Shown here piece after piece: positions 1 through 7,914 of a stretch of 64,000 nucleotides of DNA. Below the pieces are notes generated by a model. The model did not search any database and was not told where the DNA came from. It saw only the letters and a program-made list of their open reading frames with translations. This DNA is from UBA6115 sp050953005 (GTDB lineage Bacteria; Bacillota; Clostridia; Christensenellales; Aristaeellaceae): NCBI GenBank assembly GCA_050953005.1, contig JBMNLV010000011.1, forward strand, positions 45,479-109,478. The letters are read 5' to 3'. How positions within the stretch are numbered: position 1 is the first letter of the stretch; each line of letters starts with the position of its first letter. Made by a program: the position numbers and the translations under genes.

Positions 1-1825
1 GCTGCCCGGCAGCTTCCTCGCGGAACTGGTTGGTATACAGCTCGTAATAGGCGCCGCGGCGGCGCAGCAGCTCCTCATGCCGGCCCTCCTCAGTAATTTT
101 GCCGTCCTGAAGCAGCAGGATACGGTCAGCCGAGCGGATGGTGGAAAGGCGGTGCGCGATGATAAAGCTGGTGCGTCCCCTCAAGGTTTCCTCAATCGCG
201 TGCTGAATCAGCACCTCGGTCTCCGTATCCACCGAGGAGGTGGCCTCGTCCAGCACAAACAGCCTGGGGTTGTGCAGGATGGCGCGGGCAAAGGAGATCA
301 GCTGCTTCTCGCCGGTGGACAGCCGGCTGCCGCCCTCGCCCACCTCGCTGTCATAGCCCTTGTCCATCCTCCGGATGAAGGCGTCCGCGTTGACCAGCCT
401 GGCGGCGGCCATGGCCTCCTCCCGGGTGGCCTCCGGATTGGCGTAACGCAGGTTGTCCAGCACCGTTCCTGAAAACAGGTGCGGCTCCTGCAGCACATAA
501 CCCAGGGAGGACTGTAGCCACAGCTGGCTGCGCTCACGGTAGTCCACGCCGTCGATCAGGATGCGCCCGGCAGTGGGCTCATAAAAGCGGCACAGCAGGT
601 TCACGATGGTGGATTTGCCGGCGCCAGTGGGGCCAACGATGGCGATGGTCTCGCCGGGCCTGACATCCAGGTTGAAGTCACTGAGGACCTCGGTGCCGTC
701 CTTGTAACGGAAAGTGACATTCTCAAAACTGACAGCGCCATGAATCTCTTCCCAGTTCTCGCGATTGGGGTGGAAGTTGTCGCCGTATTTCGCGACTACC
801 CCGGGGCTGTCCCGGATATCCGGCTCGGTCTCCAGCAGGCTGACCACGCGCTCGGCCGCGGCCTGAATGCGCTGCATCTCGGCAAAGGTGGCGGCGATGT
901 CGCGGATGGGGTTGAAAAACTGTACCGAATAATTGACAAAGGCGGTCAATGTGCCTAGGCTGATCAGGCCCCCGAGAACACGGGCAGCGCCCTCGCCCAG
1001 CACCAGGGCCGAGGCCAGGGAGGAAATCGCGATGACCAGGGGAAGGAAAATTGCCGACAGCGTGGCGGCGCGCACCGCCGCGCGGCGCATGCTGCCCGTG
1101 AGATGGGAAAACTCCTCAAAGTTGGCGTCCTCCCGCACCAGGGACTTGGTAGTCTTCACGCCCATAATGCCCTCGTTAAAGGAGCCGGTGATGCGGGAGT
1201 TGATCTTGCGCACCTCGCGCTGGGCTTTAAGGATGCGCTTTTGAAACCAGACGGTGATAACCGCCAGTACCGGCACCACCGCGATGACCATCAAAGCCAG
1301 CTGCCAGTTGATGATCAGCATGGCGATGGTGACAGAAATCAGGAAGATGACCGCCCAGACCAGGTCCACCAGCCCCCAGCCAAAGGCCTCGGCCAGGTTG
1401 TTGGTATCCGATGTCAGCCTGCTCATCAGGTAGCCCACGCTGGTGCGGTCGTAATAGGAAAAGGACAGCTCCTGCAATTTGCGGAAGCCTTTCATGCGCA
1501 TGTCGTAGCCGACGCGGTGCTCTACCCGGGCCGCCACCAGGATAAACAGAAAGACCGAGGCCACCTGCACCAGGATGATGCCCAGGTAGGCCAGGCCGAA
1601 GGGCCACAGGGGGGCGGACAGGCCTTCCGGGGTGATATAATGGTCGATCGCGTGGCGGGTCATCAGCGGCAAAATAACATCGGTGATGGCCAGCACAGCC
1701 ATCATGGCGGCCACAAAGCCCATCTTCTTCCAGTGATGGCGCATGTGCAGGAACAGCTTTTTAAACAGCTTCAGGTCGAATTTCCTGGTGTAGTCCTGTT
1801 CTTCAATGAAGGAAAAATCACTCAT
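1..1825 (-). CDS. ABC exporter subunit, ATP-binding/permease (partial, runs off window)
   Basis: This is a half-transporter with a fused membrane domain and nucleotide-binding domain. I read it directly on the minus strand because it has no stop inside the window. It begins MSDFSFIEEQDY. The six-helix ABC membrane domain covers about residues 20-330. It is followed by Walker A GPTGAGKST, a non-canonical signature LSTGEKQ, and Walker B LFVLDEATSSVD with the catalytic Glu. Only the last residues should be missing at the window start. The start ATG overlaps the stop of the preceding exporter gene by 8 bases (ATGAGTGA), so the two are translationally coupled and probably form one heterodimeric exporter at the cytoplasmic membrane. 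The substrate is unknown; multidrug export is typical of the family. Confidence 0.9.
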   Translation of the reverse strand, partial: MSDFSFIEEQDYTRKFDLKLFKKLFLHMRHHWKKMGFVAAMMAVLAITDVILPLMTRHAIDHYITPEGLSAPLWPFGLAYLGIILVQVASVFLFILVAARVEHRVGYDMRMKGFRKLQELSFSYYDRTSVGYLMSRLTSDTNNLAEAFGWGLVDLVWAVIFLISVTIAMLIINWQLALMVIAVVPVLAVITVWFQKRILKAQREVRKINSRITGSFNEGIMGVKTTKSLVREDANFEEFSHLTGSMRRAAVRAATLSAIFLPLVIAISSLASALVLGEGAARVLGGLISLGTLTAFVNYSVQFFNPIRDIAATFAEMQRIQAAAERVVSLLETEPDIRDSPGVVAKYGDNFHPNRENWEEIHGAVSFENVTFRYKDGTEVLSDFNLDVRPGETIAIVGPTGAGKSTIVNLLCRFYEPTAGRILIDGVDYRERSQLWLQSSLGYVLQEPHLFSGTVLDNLRYANPEATREEAMAAARLVNADAFIRRMDKGYDSEVGEGGSRLSTGEKQLISFARAILHNPRLFVLDEATSSVDTETEVLIQHAIEETLRGRTSFIIAHRLSTIRSADRILLLQDGKITEEGRHEELLRRRGAYYELYTNQFREEAAGQ

Positions 1826-3653
1826 GGGCGGCCTCCCGGATGCTGTTGCGCGCCTGGAAAAGGAATTCGTCCTCCAGGCCGGACTGGATGTGGTGAATGC
1901 GCTGGTAAAGGCCGGGCCGGCTGATGAGCTCCTCATGGCTTCCCTGCGCGCTGATGCGGCCGTCCTCCAGCACAAAGATGATGTCGGCCTGGGCCAGGGT
2001 CAGGATGCGGTGGGAAATGATGATGGTGGTGGTGTCCCGGCTGCGTTGGCGCAGGGCCTCACGGATACGCGCGTCCGTTGCCGTGTCGACAGCTGAGAGC
2101 GAATCATCAAAAATGAGGATGTCATTGTCCTTGAGCAGGGTGCGCGCGATGGCTGCGCGCTGCTTTTGCCCGCCTGAAAGCGTCACGCCGCGCTCGCCCA
2201 CCATGGTCTGCCAGCCCTTTTCGGACTGCTCAATAAAATCCAGCGCCTGGGCATCGCGCGCGGCGCGGGTGATCATATCCTGGCTGGCTTCGGGCGCTGC
2301 CATGCGCAGGTTGTCATAGATGGTTTTGGAGTACAGGAAGGGCTCCTGCAAAACCAGGCCCACGCGGGCGCGCAGGTACTTGCGCGCGACTTGGGCGATG
2401 TCATGCCCGCCAATGGTGATGCGGCCCGATTGAGGCGCGTACAGCCGCTGCATCAGCAGCGCGATGCTTGATTTGCCGGAGCCGGTCGCGCCCAGGAAGG
2501 CTACGGTCTTGCCGGCGGGGATGGTAAAGGATAGGTCGCGCAGCACCTCACCGCCTTCCTCGTAGGCAAAATTGACCCGGTCAAACACGATATCGCCGCG
2601 CAAATCCGGCATGGTGGCGTTCTCCCGGTCGGTTTCGCGTTTCTGGCGCAAAATCTCATCGATGCGCTCCAGGGAAACCATGGTGCGCCCACCCTGGGAG
2701 AGGATGCGGCCCAAGTTCCTCACCGGCCAGATCAGCATGCCGATGTAACTGGTAAACACAACGATATCGCCCACAGAGATGCGCCCGGAGCGCGCTTCCA
2801 TCAGGCAAAAGAGCAGTGTCAGAAGCGACTGGACCATGCCCATCATGTCCCCGACGGACCAGTAAATGGCGTCCAGCCAGGCCAGCTTCAGGTATTTGTC
2901 CCGCGTGTCCGCGGCGGCCGCGTCGAATTTTTCGATCTCCCGCTGCGCCTGTCCGAAGGCGCGCACCACGCGCACACCGGTCAGGTTTTCCTGAAGCACG
3001 GTAGTCTGCCGCCCGTCGGACTCGTCCGCCTTGCGGAAGGCCTTGACAACCAGCTTGAAAAACTGCCAGGCAAACAGGAAGAGCGCCGGCATGATCACCA
3101 GGGAAACCATTGTGATCTTCAGCGAGATGGGAATCAGCAGCGCCAGGGCGATGCCCACCATCATCACTGCGTCCACAACGGAAAGCATCTGCATGGACAT
3201 GAAGCGGCGCACCATGTCCACATCAGAGGTGCACCGCTGAACCAAATCGCCGGTGGCTGCCTTGGCGTGGTAGGCAAAGGGAAGCTCCTGCAAATGGGCG
3301 TACAGGTCGTTGCGCAGCCGCCGGGCCGAGTTTTCGGCGCCGATGGACGTCCAGCGGCTCTTGAGGAAGTTGCAGGCGCCTGAGACCACGCTGATGAGCA
3401 CCAGCGCCAGCCCGGGCAGCCAGAGGTTGGCGCGCATAAACTCCCGTCCGCCAAGCGCCTCCACAGCATTGGCAAAAAAGGCCGGCAGCCGGGAGGGCAG
3501 GCCCTGCAAGTAATTATCCAGCACCTCCGCCAGCACGGCAGGGGTTAAAAAGCCCAGAAAGACGCTCAGGATGGCCAGTACGCCCGCCCCCAGGAAATAA
3601 CGCAGGTTTTCCCGAAGCAGCGCAGCCAGCAGCCTGTGATTACGTTTCTTCAT
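1818..3653 (-). CDS. ABC exporter subunit, ATP-binding/permease with degenerate ATP site
   Basis: A 611-residue half-transporter and partner of the downstream subunit. The membrane domain spans about residues 10-320. The nucleotide domain has Walker A GATGSGKSS, signature LSGGQKQ and Walker B ILIFDDSLSAVD. The residue after the Walker B Asp is Asp, not the usual catalytic Glu. That is the classic degenerate site of heterodimeric exporters (TM287/288, LmrCD type), so this subunit probably binds ATP at one site without efficient hydrolysis. I chose the ATG at 3653 (MKKRNHR) because AGGAG sits just upstream; the frame is open for another 23 codons without support. It is preceded by a leader of about 170 bases containing a promoter, a palindrome and a possible leader ORF. 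Confidence 0.92.
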   Translation of the reverse strand: MKKRNHRLLAALLRENLRYFLGAGVLAILSVFLGFLTPAVLAEVLDNYLQGLPSRLPAFFANAVEALGGREFMRANLWLPGLALVLISVVSGACNFLKSRWTSIGAENSARRLRNDLYAHLQELPFAYHAKAATGDLVQRCTSDVDMVRRFMSMQMLSVVDAVMMVGIALALLIPISLKITMVSLVIMPALFLFAWQFFKLVVKAFRKADESDGRQTTVLQENLTGVRVVRAFGQAQREIEKFDAAAADTRDKYLKLAWLDAIYWSVGDMMGMVQSLLTLLFCLMEARSGRISVGDIVVFTSYIGMLIWPVRNLGRILSQGGRTMVSLERIDEILRQKRETDRENATMPDLRGDIVFDRVNFAYEEGGEVLRDLSFTIPAGKTVAFLGATGSGKSSIALLMQRLYAPQSGRITIGGHDIAQVARKYLRARVGLVLQEPFLYSKTIYDNLRMAAPEASQDMITRAARDAQALDFIEQSEKGWQTMVGERGVTLSGGQKQRAAIARTLLKDNDILIFDDSLSAVDTATDARIREALRQRSRDTTTIIISHRILTLAQADIIFVLEDGRISAQGSHEELISRPGLYQRIHHIQSGLEDEFLFQARNSIREAAHE

Positions 3654-3728
3654 AAAACTCCTGTATTTTTGACATAAAAATAGCCCCTGCACTTTGCCGT
3701 GCCGGAGCCGCCGTGCACACAAACGCTG

Positions 3729-3794
3729 TCAGCGCATGGCAAGACGGCCGGGCGACAAAGCCCCAACAACAGCCTGCAAAAAACGATAGGTCAT
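3729..3794 (-). other. Possible leader peptide ORF upstream of the ABC exporter
   Basis: Between the exporter promoter and its first gene there is a strong AGGAGG (about 3809-3814). It is followed after 5 bases by a minimal frame GTG TTC ACA TGA. Its stop overlaps (ATGA) the ATG of a 21-codon frame beginning MTYRFLQAVV and ending AMR. The arrangement resembles re-initiation-coupled leader peptides. No conservation data are available, so this may be chance. Confidence 0.3.
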
Positions 3795-3831
3795 GTGAAC
3801 ACCGCGGCCTCCTTTCCTGTAATGCTCACAC

Positions 3832-3861
3832 AGTATAGAGTGTTTGCGCGCGCAAAGTCAA
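3832..3861 (-). promoter_or_regulatory. Sigma-A promoter of the ABC exporter, with operator-like palindrome
   Basis: On the minus strand TTGACT (3856-3861) and TATACT (3832-3837) are separated by 18 bases. The spacer holds a perfect 14-base palindrome, TTTGCGCGCGCAAA (3843-3856). A regulator bound there would occlude RNA polymerase, so the exporter is probably repressed or induced by a dimeric regulator not encoded nearby. Confidence 0.65.
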
Positions 3862-3891
3862 GAAAAACCGCCTTTTTGCCTGAGAATTTCT

Positions 3892-3941
3892 TTTGCTTCC
3901 CTGCCGTACTCCGACTGTTTGCTTCCCTGCCGTACTCCGAC
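3892..3941. repeat. Two 24-bp direct repeats in the exporter/mscS intergenic region
   Basis: A 24-base unit containing CTTCCCTGCCGTACTCCGAC occurs at 3892-3915 and again at 3918-3941, with a period of 26 and no mismatch. The pair lies between the two divergent promoters. It may be a tandem regulator site or a recent slippage duplication. Confidence 0.75.
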
Positions 3942-3945
3942 AATC

Positions 3946-3975
3946 TTGACACCGCGCCCGTATATCCGACATACT
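3946..3975 (+). promoter_or_regulatory. Promoter of mscS
   Basis: TTGACA (3946-3951) and CATACT (3970-3975) are spaced by 18 bases. They lie 30 bases upstream of the mscS start, divergent from the exporter promoter. Confidence 0.5.
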
Positions 3976-4005
3976 GTCAAAAAATGCAGGCTGCAGGAGG
4001 GGTTT

Positions 4006-4818
4006 ATGGAAGACATCTGGAAAAGCGTGCTGGATTTTTTTGCCAAGGCGTCCGCGGATTTTGTACTGAAGATCGCGGTCGCGGCCCTGCTGTTTTTTGT
4101 GGGCAGCCGGCTTATCCGTCTGCTGGGGCGCCTGTTCGCCAGGTCCATGGCTCAAAGCAAGCTGGACGGCAGCGTCAAGGGCTTTTTGGAAAGCCTGCTC
4201 TCCATCGGCCTTCGCGTGATGCTGGTCATCAGCCTGCTGGTGTTCCTGGGCGTGCCGGCGACCTCCTTCATCGCCATTTTGACCTCGGCCGGGCTGGCCA
4301 TCGGCCTGGCGCTGCAGGGCAGCCTGAGCAATTTTGCCGGCGGGCTGATGATCCTGTTTTTCAGGCCCTTCAGGATGGGCGACTTTATCAAAACCAGCAG
4401 CGCCGAGGGCACCGTGCAGAACATCTCCATCATGTACACGACGCTGAAGACCCTGGACGGCAAGAAGGTGGTCATTCCCAACGCCATGCTGTCAAACGGC
4501 GTGATCACCGACTTTTCCTGGTATGAGACACGGCGCATCGACGTCAGCATCATGCTGGGCTTTTCCCATCCGGTAGAGGAGGTCATCGCGCTGATGGAGG
4601 GGGCGGCGCTCGCTGAAAGCCGCGTCCTGCCAGACCCGCCGCCGGCAGCCTCGCTGGACCGGATCGAGGACGGCGCCCAGGTGTTTACCCTGCGCTGCTG
4701 GGTCAAGACCGATGAATGGTGGTCCACCAACCTGGCCGTGACCCGGGCGGTCAAGGAAAGGCTTCTCTCCAGCGGCATCCGGGCCGCGGCGCCGTTGCGC
4801 GAAGTGCGCCAGCAATGA
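4006..4818 (+). CDS. mscS: Small-conductance mechanosensitive channel, MscS family
   Basis: A 270-residue membrane channel that releases solutes on hypo-osmotic shock. Three hydrophobic helices fall at about residues 20-40, 60-85 and 90-120. The third is the Gly/Ala-rich pore helix (AGLAIGLALQGSLSNFAGG), followed by the beta domain with RPFRMGDFI and the C-terminal alpha/beta domain. Length and order match the short MscS type. I chose the ATG at 4006 because GGAGGGG lies directly upstream; the frame stays open 54 codons further 5' but that stretch covers the repeats and promoter. It is followed by a hairpin terminator. Confidence 0.93.
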   Translation: MEDIWKSVLDFFAKASADFVLKIAVAALLFFVGSRLIRLLGRLFARSMAQSKLDGSVKGFLESLLSIGLRVMLVISLLVFLGVPATSFIAILTSAGLAIGLALQGSLSNFAGGLMILFFRPFRMGDFIKTSSAEGTVQNISIMYTTLKTLDGKKVVIPNAMLSNGVITDFSWYETRRIDVSIMLGFSHPVEEVIALMEGAALAESRVLPDPPPAASLDRIEDGAQVFTLRCWVKTDEWWSTNLAVTRAVKERLLSSGIRAAAPLREVRQQ

Positions 4819-4835
4819 CAGTTTCAGACAACGAA

Positions 4836-4863
4836 AAAGCCGGGCCTGCGACCCGGCTTTGTA
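4836..4863. terminator. Rho-independent terminator between convergent mscS and pduL
   Basis: A 9-bp stem, AAAGCCGGG (4836-4844) with CCCGGCTTT (4852-4860), encloses a 7-base loop. It has A-rich 5' and T-rich 3' flanks, so it can serve both convergent genes. Confidence 0.8.
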
Positions 4864-4878
4864 TGCTTTGTTGACGGC

Positions 4879-5445
4879 TCAGCGCACGATCTGCCCGTAA
4901 ACCTCGCCGAAGGCGGCCGCAGCGTTGCACTCATCGGTGTCAATGTGCATGGCCAGGGCATAGGTGGGGCTCACGCGCACAACGGTGTCGCCAAAGACCA
5001 GGGAACGCCCCTGGGTGTCCACCCTGACGCTGACAACATCCTTGTCCTTCACGCCCATCTTCTCAGCCTGCTCGGGCAGTATGTGGATGTGGCGCTTGGC
5101 GGCGATGACGCCTTCCTTGAGCTCCAGCTCGCCCGCGGGGCCTACCAGCTTGCAGCCTGCCGAGCCCGCGGTGTCGCCGCTCTCGCGCACGGGCACGGTC
5201 AGCCCGAGGGCGCGCGCGTCGGTCAGGGAAATCTCAACCTGGGTGCTTTTGCGGGCGGGGCCCAGGATGCTCACGTTCATCTGGCCGCGCGGGCCTATTA
5301 CGGTGATTTTCTGGTCGCTGGCGAACTGGCCCGGCTGGGACAGCTCCTTCTTTACGCTCAGTTTGCTGCCCGGGCCGAAGAGGATTTCCAGGTCCTGCTG
5401 GGACACATGCGCGTGGCGCGCGGAGGTTTCAACTAAAAATTTCAT
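4879..5445 (-). CDS. pduL: PduL-type phosphate acyltransferase (phosphotransacylase)
   Basis: A 188-residue enzyme interconverting an acyl-CoA (acetyl- or propionyl-CoA) with the acyl phosphate. With acetate kinase this yields ATP in fermentation. The family's paired zinc-binding His motifs are visible: SARHAHVS near the N terminus (residues 8-15), KRHIHILP in the middle, and MHIDTDECNA near the end. The length suits a free cytosolic PduL rather than a microcompartment form with an encapsulation peptide. The start at MKFLVE is set by GAGAGGAGA upstream and lies 17 bases inside the preceding ogt-like gene. No Pdu or Eut shell genes are nearby. Confidence 0.9.
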   Translation of the reverse strand: MKFLVETSARHAHVSQQDLEILFGPGSKLSVKKELSQPGQFASDQKITVIGPRGQMNVSILGPARKSTQVEISLTDARALGLTVPVRESGDTAGSAGCKLVGPAGELELKEGVIAAKRHIHILPEQAEKMGVKDKDVVSVRVDTQGRSLVFGDTVVRVSPTYALAMHIDTDECNAAAAFGEVYGQIVR

Positions 5446-5956
5446 TGGCGGTCTCCTCTCTTTCTCTTCTTTGATTATAGGAAAATTTCGCGCGGCTTTC
5501 AAGGGCTTGCTCCAATCGGAGCAGGGCCTGCTTGCGCGCCAGGCCGCCGCCATAGCCGATCAGATCCCCCTGCGCGCCCACCACGCGGTGGCAGGGGACG
5601 ATGATCACCACCGGGTTGAGGTGGTTGGCCCGGCCCACGGCGCGCGCGGCTCTCGGCCTGCCGATCTCCCGCGCAATCTGGCCATAGGTGGACAGTTGGC
5701 CATAGGGGATGGCCGTCAACCGTTCCCAGACCGCGCGCTGAAACGCTGTGCCCTCAAGCTTCAACGGCAGGTCAAAGACCCTGAGCCTGCCTTCAAAATA
5801 AGCGGCCAGCTGGCGCCGGACCTCCTTCAGCAAGGGAGTCTCCCCTGATGGGATGGCAGCATCGCCGGGTTGGGCAAAGGCCAGCCCGCGGAGCAGGCCT
5901 TCCTCCTCACGGGCCAGCAGGGGGCCAAGCGGCGTTTGCAACAGGCATACCGGCAT
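5429..5956 (-). CDS. ogt: Methylated-DNA--protein-cysteine S-methyltransferase
   Basis: A 175-residue suicidal repair protein that transfers O6-alkyl groups from guanine to its own cysteine. The active-site loop VPCHRVVG is at residues 120-127 with acceptor Cys122. It is preceded by the helix-turn-helix region with YGQLSTYGQIA and the Arg finger segment RAARAVG. The C-terminal tail after the conserved core (from about residue 150) is longer than usual and overlaps the pduL ribosome site. I chose the ATG at 5956 because GGGAGG is 8 bases upstream; the in-frame GTG three codons earlier is part of that ribosome site. Confidence 0.93.
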   Translation of the reverse strand: MPVCLLQTPLGPLLAREEEGLLRGLAFAQPGDAAIPSGETPLLKEVRRQLAAYFEGRLRVFDLPLKLEGTAFQRAVWERLTAIPYGQLSTYGQIAREIGRPRAARAVGRANHLNPVVIIVPCHRVVGAQGDLIGYGGGLARKQALLRLEQALESRAKFSYNQRREREETANEIFS

Positions 5957-6227
5957 CCGGAGCACCTCCCGCGCTGATTTTCATCCTTACTGTACTGTAA
6001 ACCCGGGCGCCGGGCAACGGATGCTATGTATATTTTCGCGCAGAGTATCGCCCAAACACGAATTTTAAACAAAAGACTATGCAAAAACAGAAATTTATGT
6101 TAGGATGCCTTTGGACCAAGCCCAGGGATTCAGGAGTTCCTCCGGTGTTCATCAGGCAACTGATGCGTTCAGCCACGGAACCACAAATCGCATCGGTTTG
6201 GCAAACATCAAGGAGGGACATGTATAC

Positions 6228-6509
6228 ATGTACACCGACAAAACCCTGACCTGCCGCGAGTGCGGCGCCGAGTTCCCCTTTACCGCCTCCGAGCAGGCTT
6301 TCTACGCAGAGAAGGGCTTCCAGAACGAGCCGGGCCGTTGCCCCACCTGTCGTGCCAACCGCCGCGCCCAAAGCCGCGGCGAGCGCCAGATGTTCTCCGT
6401 GATCTGCGACGAGTGCGGCGCCACCACCCAGGTGCCCTTCCAGCCCCGCGGCGACCGTCCGGTCTACTGCCATGACTGCTACGCCAAGCACAACCAGAAC
6501 CGTTATTAA
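6228..6509 (+). CDS. Double zinc-ribbon protein
   Basis: A 93-residue basic protein with two four-cysteine zinc ribbons. The first has Cys9-x2-Cys12 and Cys38-x2-Cys41 around the family motif FTASEQAFYAEKGF. The second has Cys60-x2-Cys63 and Cys81-x2-Cys84. Proteins of this type are common in Clostridia and Chloroflexi and are thought to bind nucleic acid or act in stress; no function is proven. AGGAGG lies 11 bases upstream of the ATG. The nearer ATG at 6220 is out of frame. A terminator follows directly. Confidence 0.85.
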   Translation: MYTDKTLTCRECGAEFPFTASEQAFYAEKGFQNEPGRCPTCRANRRAQSRGERQMFSVICDECGATTQVPFQPRGDRPVYCHDCYAKHNQNRY

Positions 6510-6522
6510 TCAATAACGCCAG

Positions 6523-6545
6523 CCGCCCGCCAGGGCGGTTTTTTG
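6523..6545 (+). terminator. Rho-independent terminator of the zinc-ribbon gene
   Basis: CCGCCC-GCCA-GGGCGG (6523-6538) is followed by TTTTTTG. This is a textbook intrinsic terminator 13 bases after the stop codon. Confidence 0.9.
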
Positions 6546-6603
6546 TTCCCGGCAAAGCTTTCATCATGGGAAGCTTCGGTTTTTGACGTCTCTTGTTATG
6601 CGC

Positions 6604-6636
6604 AAAGCCTCTGGAGGGCAAATCTCCGGAGGCTTT
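6604..6636. terminator. Stem-loop with A/T flanks, probable terminator
   Basis: A 10-bp stem, GCCTCTGGAG with CTCCGGAGGC (one G-T pair), is extended by AAA/TTT and has a 7-base loop. It lies between the zinc-ribbon gene and the convergent exported-protein gene. The T run is short, so it is less certain than the one at 6523. Confidence 0.55.
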
Positions 6637-6668
6637 GTTGATATGCAGTTTGTGCCGGCCTTAAAGCC

Positions 6669-6703
6669 TTATACTGATGCAATCAAGATTGTGGAATCAG
6701 TAT
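6669..6703. repeat. Repeat family A, copy A1 (internally deleted)
   Basis: A 35-base relic joins the left end TTATACTGAT directly to the right end GGAATCAGTAT found in the longer copy at 16331-16495. The stretch around GCAAT/AAGATTG matches the right end of that copy with two differences. The terminal ATACTGAT and ATCAGTAT are inverted repeats. Its last bases supply the TGA stop of the adjoining minus-strand gene. Confidence 0.7.
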
Positions 6704-7686
6704 GATTCGCCCCAATTGATCCCGGACAATACCGGGGCGCACAGGCCGTCCGCCCGGGGGACATAGCTGGTCAGCAGGCTGTCCCCCTTCTCGTACAGCA
6801 CCCGGCTGGCGTTTGCCGTGCCCAGGCTGCCCGGCTTGCCCTCCAGCATCAGCCAGGCAGCTCCGGGCAGGGTTTCAATGGTTTCGGGTATTTCCCCGGG
6901 GGCATATGCCTCGCGGGACAGGACGGTATTGTCCGCGTCAAACTGTACGATGGCATAGGCTTCCGGCAGCTGCAGCGAGCGGAAATGCACCTCGACCGTG
7001 GTCGTATACATGCCGGTTGTTTCTTCCTGCGAGGCAGGATTTTCCTGCAGCATGACAGAGCCCTTGGACTGCCAGGTGTGGCTTTGTTTGATTGCGAAAG
7101 AGCTGTTGATGTCCGAGCCGTCCATGCCTGAAAAACCAACGCTGTCCCCGGCCAGGGCGTAGACCTCGCCGGACGCTGTCTGGTACACCGGGTTGAGCAC
7201 CAGGAACTCCGGGCCGCCTTTTGCGAGCCACAGGGTGCCCTCCAGGGAAAGATCGGTGCCGCCGTCTTTATCATGGTAGCCCAGCTTCACATCGCCATAG
7301 CCCGGGCTTACGCGGCTGGTATGGCGGGCTTCCCCCTGGATCTCCACGGCGGGGGCATACAGCTCCAAACCATCCACGCCCTCAAAGGCATAGGCCGGCA
7401 TCATCACGGTGCCGCCGTCTTCGGAGGGATGCTCCTCCTGTATCAGCGTAGCGGTCAGGCGGTTTCTATACATCCCGTCCGGACCCGCCGCTTGCCCCGG
7501 CGTCAGATCAAGATTCATTTCGTCCAGATAATCCAGGGTGACCAGCACGCCGATCAGGCGGTCCTCCTGCGTGGCCTGCGCGTCTGCCGGACCGCCGTCC
7601 AGGGACACCAGGCCTGACGCGACCAGCAGAAAACCAATGGCCAGAACGCCTGTTACCAGCAAAAAACCCGTTTTATTCCTCATCAT
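6697..7686 (-). CDS. Exported or membrane-anchored protein of unknown function
   Basis: A 329-residue protein with an N-terminal hydrophobic segment (about residues 6-27, after MMRNKTG). That suggests a signal anchor or a signal peptide cut near ADAQA. The rest is extracellular in character: acidic, rich in Gly, Ser and Thr, with beta-strand-like segments and no recognised catalytic motif. The start ATG pair lies inside the 3' end of the XRE regulator gene with GGAGG 6 bases upstream, so the two are coupled. It is the last gene of a three-gene operon, and its stop codon lies within repeat A1. I do not recognise a family. Confidence 0.75.
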   Translation of the reverse strand: MMRNKTGFLLVTGVLAIGFLLVASGLVSLDGGPADAQATQEDRLIGVLVTLDYLDEMNLDLTPGQAAGPDGMYRNRLTATLIQEEHPSEDGGTVMMPAYAFEGVDGLELYAPAVEIQGEARHTSRVSPGYGDVKLGYHDKDGGTDLSLEGTLWLAKGGPEFLVLNPVYQTASGEVYALAGDSVGFSGMDGSDINSSFAIKQSHTWQSKGSVMLQENPASQEETTGMYTTTVEVHFRSLQLPEAYAIVQFDADNTVLSREAYAPGEIPETIETLPGAAWLMLEGKPGSLGTANASRVLYEKGDSLLTSYVPRADGLCAPVLSGINWGESY

Positions 7687-7903
7687 CTTCTGCCTCCAGA
7701 TTTCCGTCAAATTTGAGCAGGTCTCCGACATCACATTCCAGGTAGAAACAGATCCGGTTGATGGTACTGAAGCGCACGCCCCTGGCTTTGCCCGAGCGCA
7801 GAATGGACAGGTTGGCCTCCGTGATGCCTACCAGCGCGCACAGCTCCTTGCCGGTCATGCCCTTTTTCTTCAGCATTTCCTCCAGGTTTACCTTGATGGC
7901 CAC
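7673..7903 (-). CDS. XRE/Cro-type helix-turn-helix regulator (YozG-like)
   Basis: A 76-residue single-domain DNA-binding protein. The helix-turn-helix covers about residues 13-45 (GMTGKELCALVGITEANLS) and the protein ends in an acidic tail. The size and the partner gene upstream match the small XRE regulators that accompany DUF2975 membrane proteins in Firmicutes. The gene lies 11 bases behind the membrane protein gene and overlaps the exported protein gene by 14 bases. It probably autoregulates the operon through the dyad at 8900-8914 (inference). Confidence 0.88.
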   Translation of the reverse strand: MAIKVNLEEMLKKKGMTGKELCALVGITEANLSILRSGKARGVRFSTINRICFYLECDVGDLLKFDGNLEAEDDEE

Positions 7904-7914
7904 TTTATCCTCCG

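Noticed and set aside
1103..1924. Long plus-strand frame opposite the ABC exporter genes
   Set aside because: It is the antisense shadow of two well-supported exporter genes in GC-rich DNA; it has no domains and no ribosome site.
3892..3941. Two direct repeats resembling the start of a CRISPR array
   Set aside because: Only two copies with a 2-base gap and no spacer; it is a simple tandem duplication.
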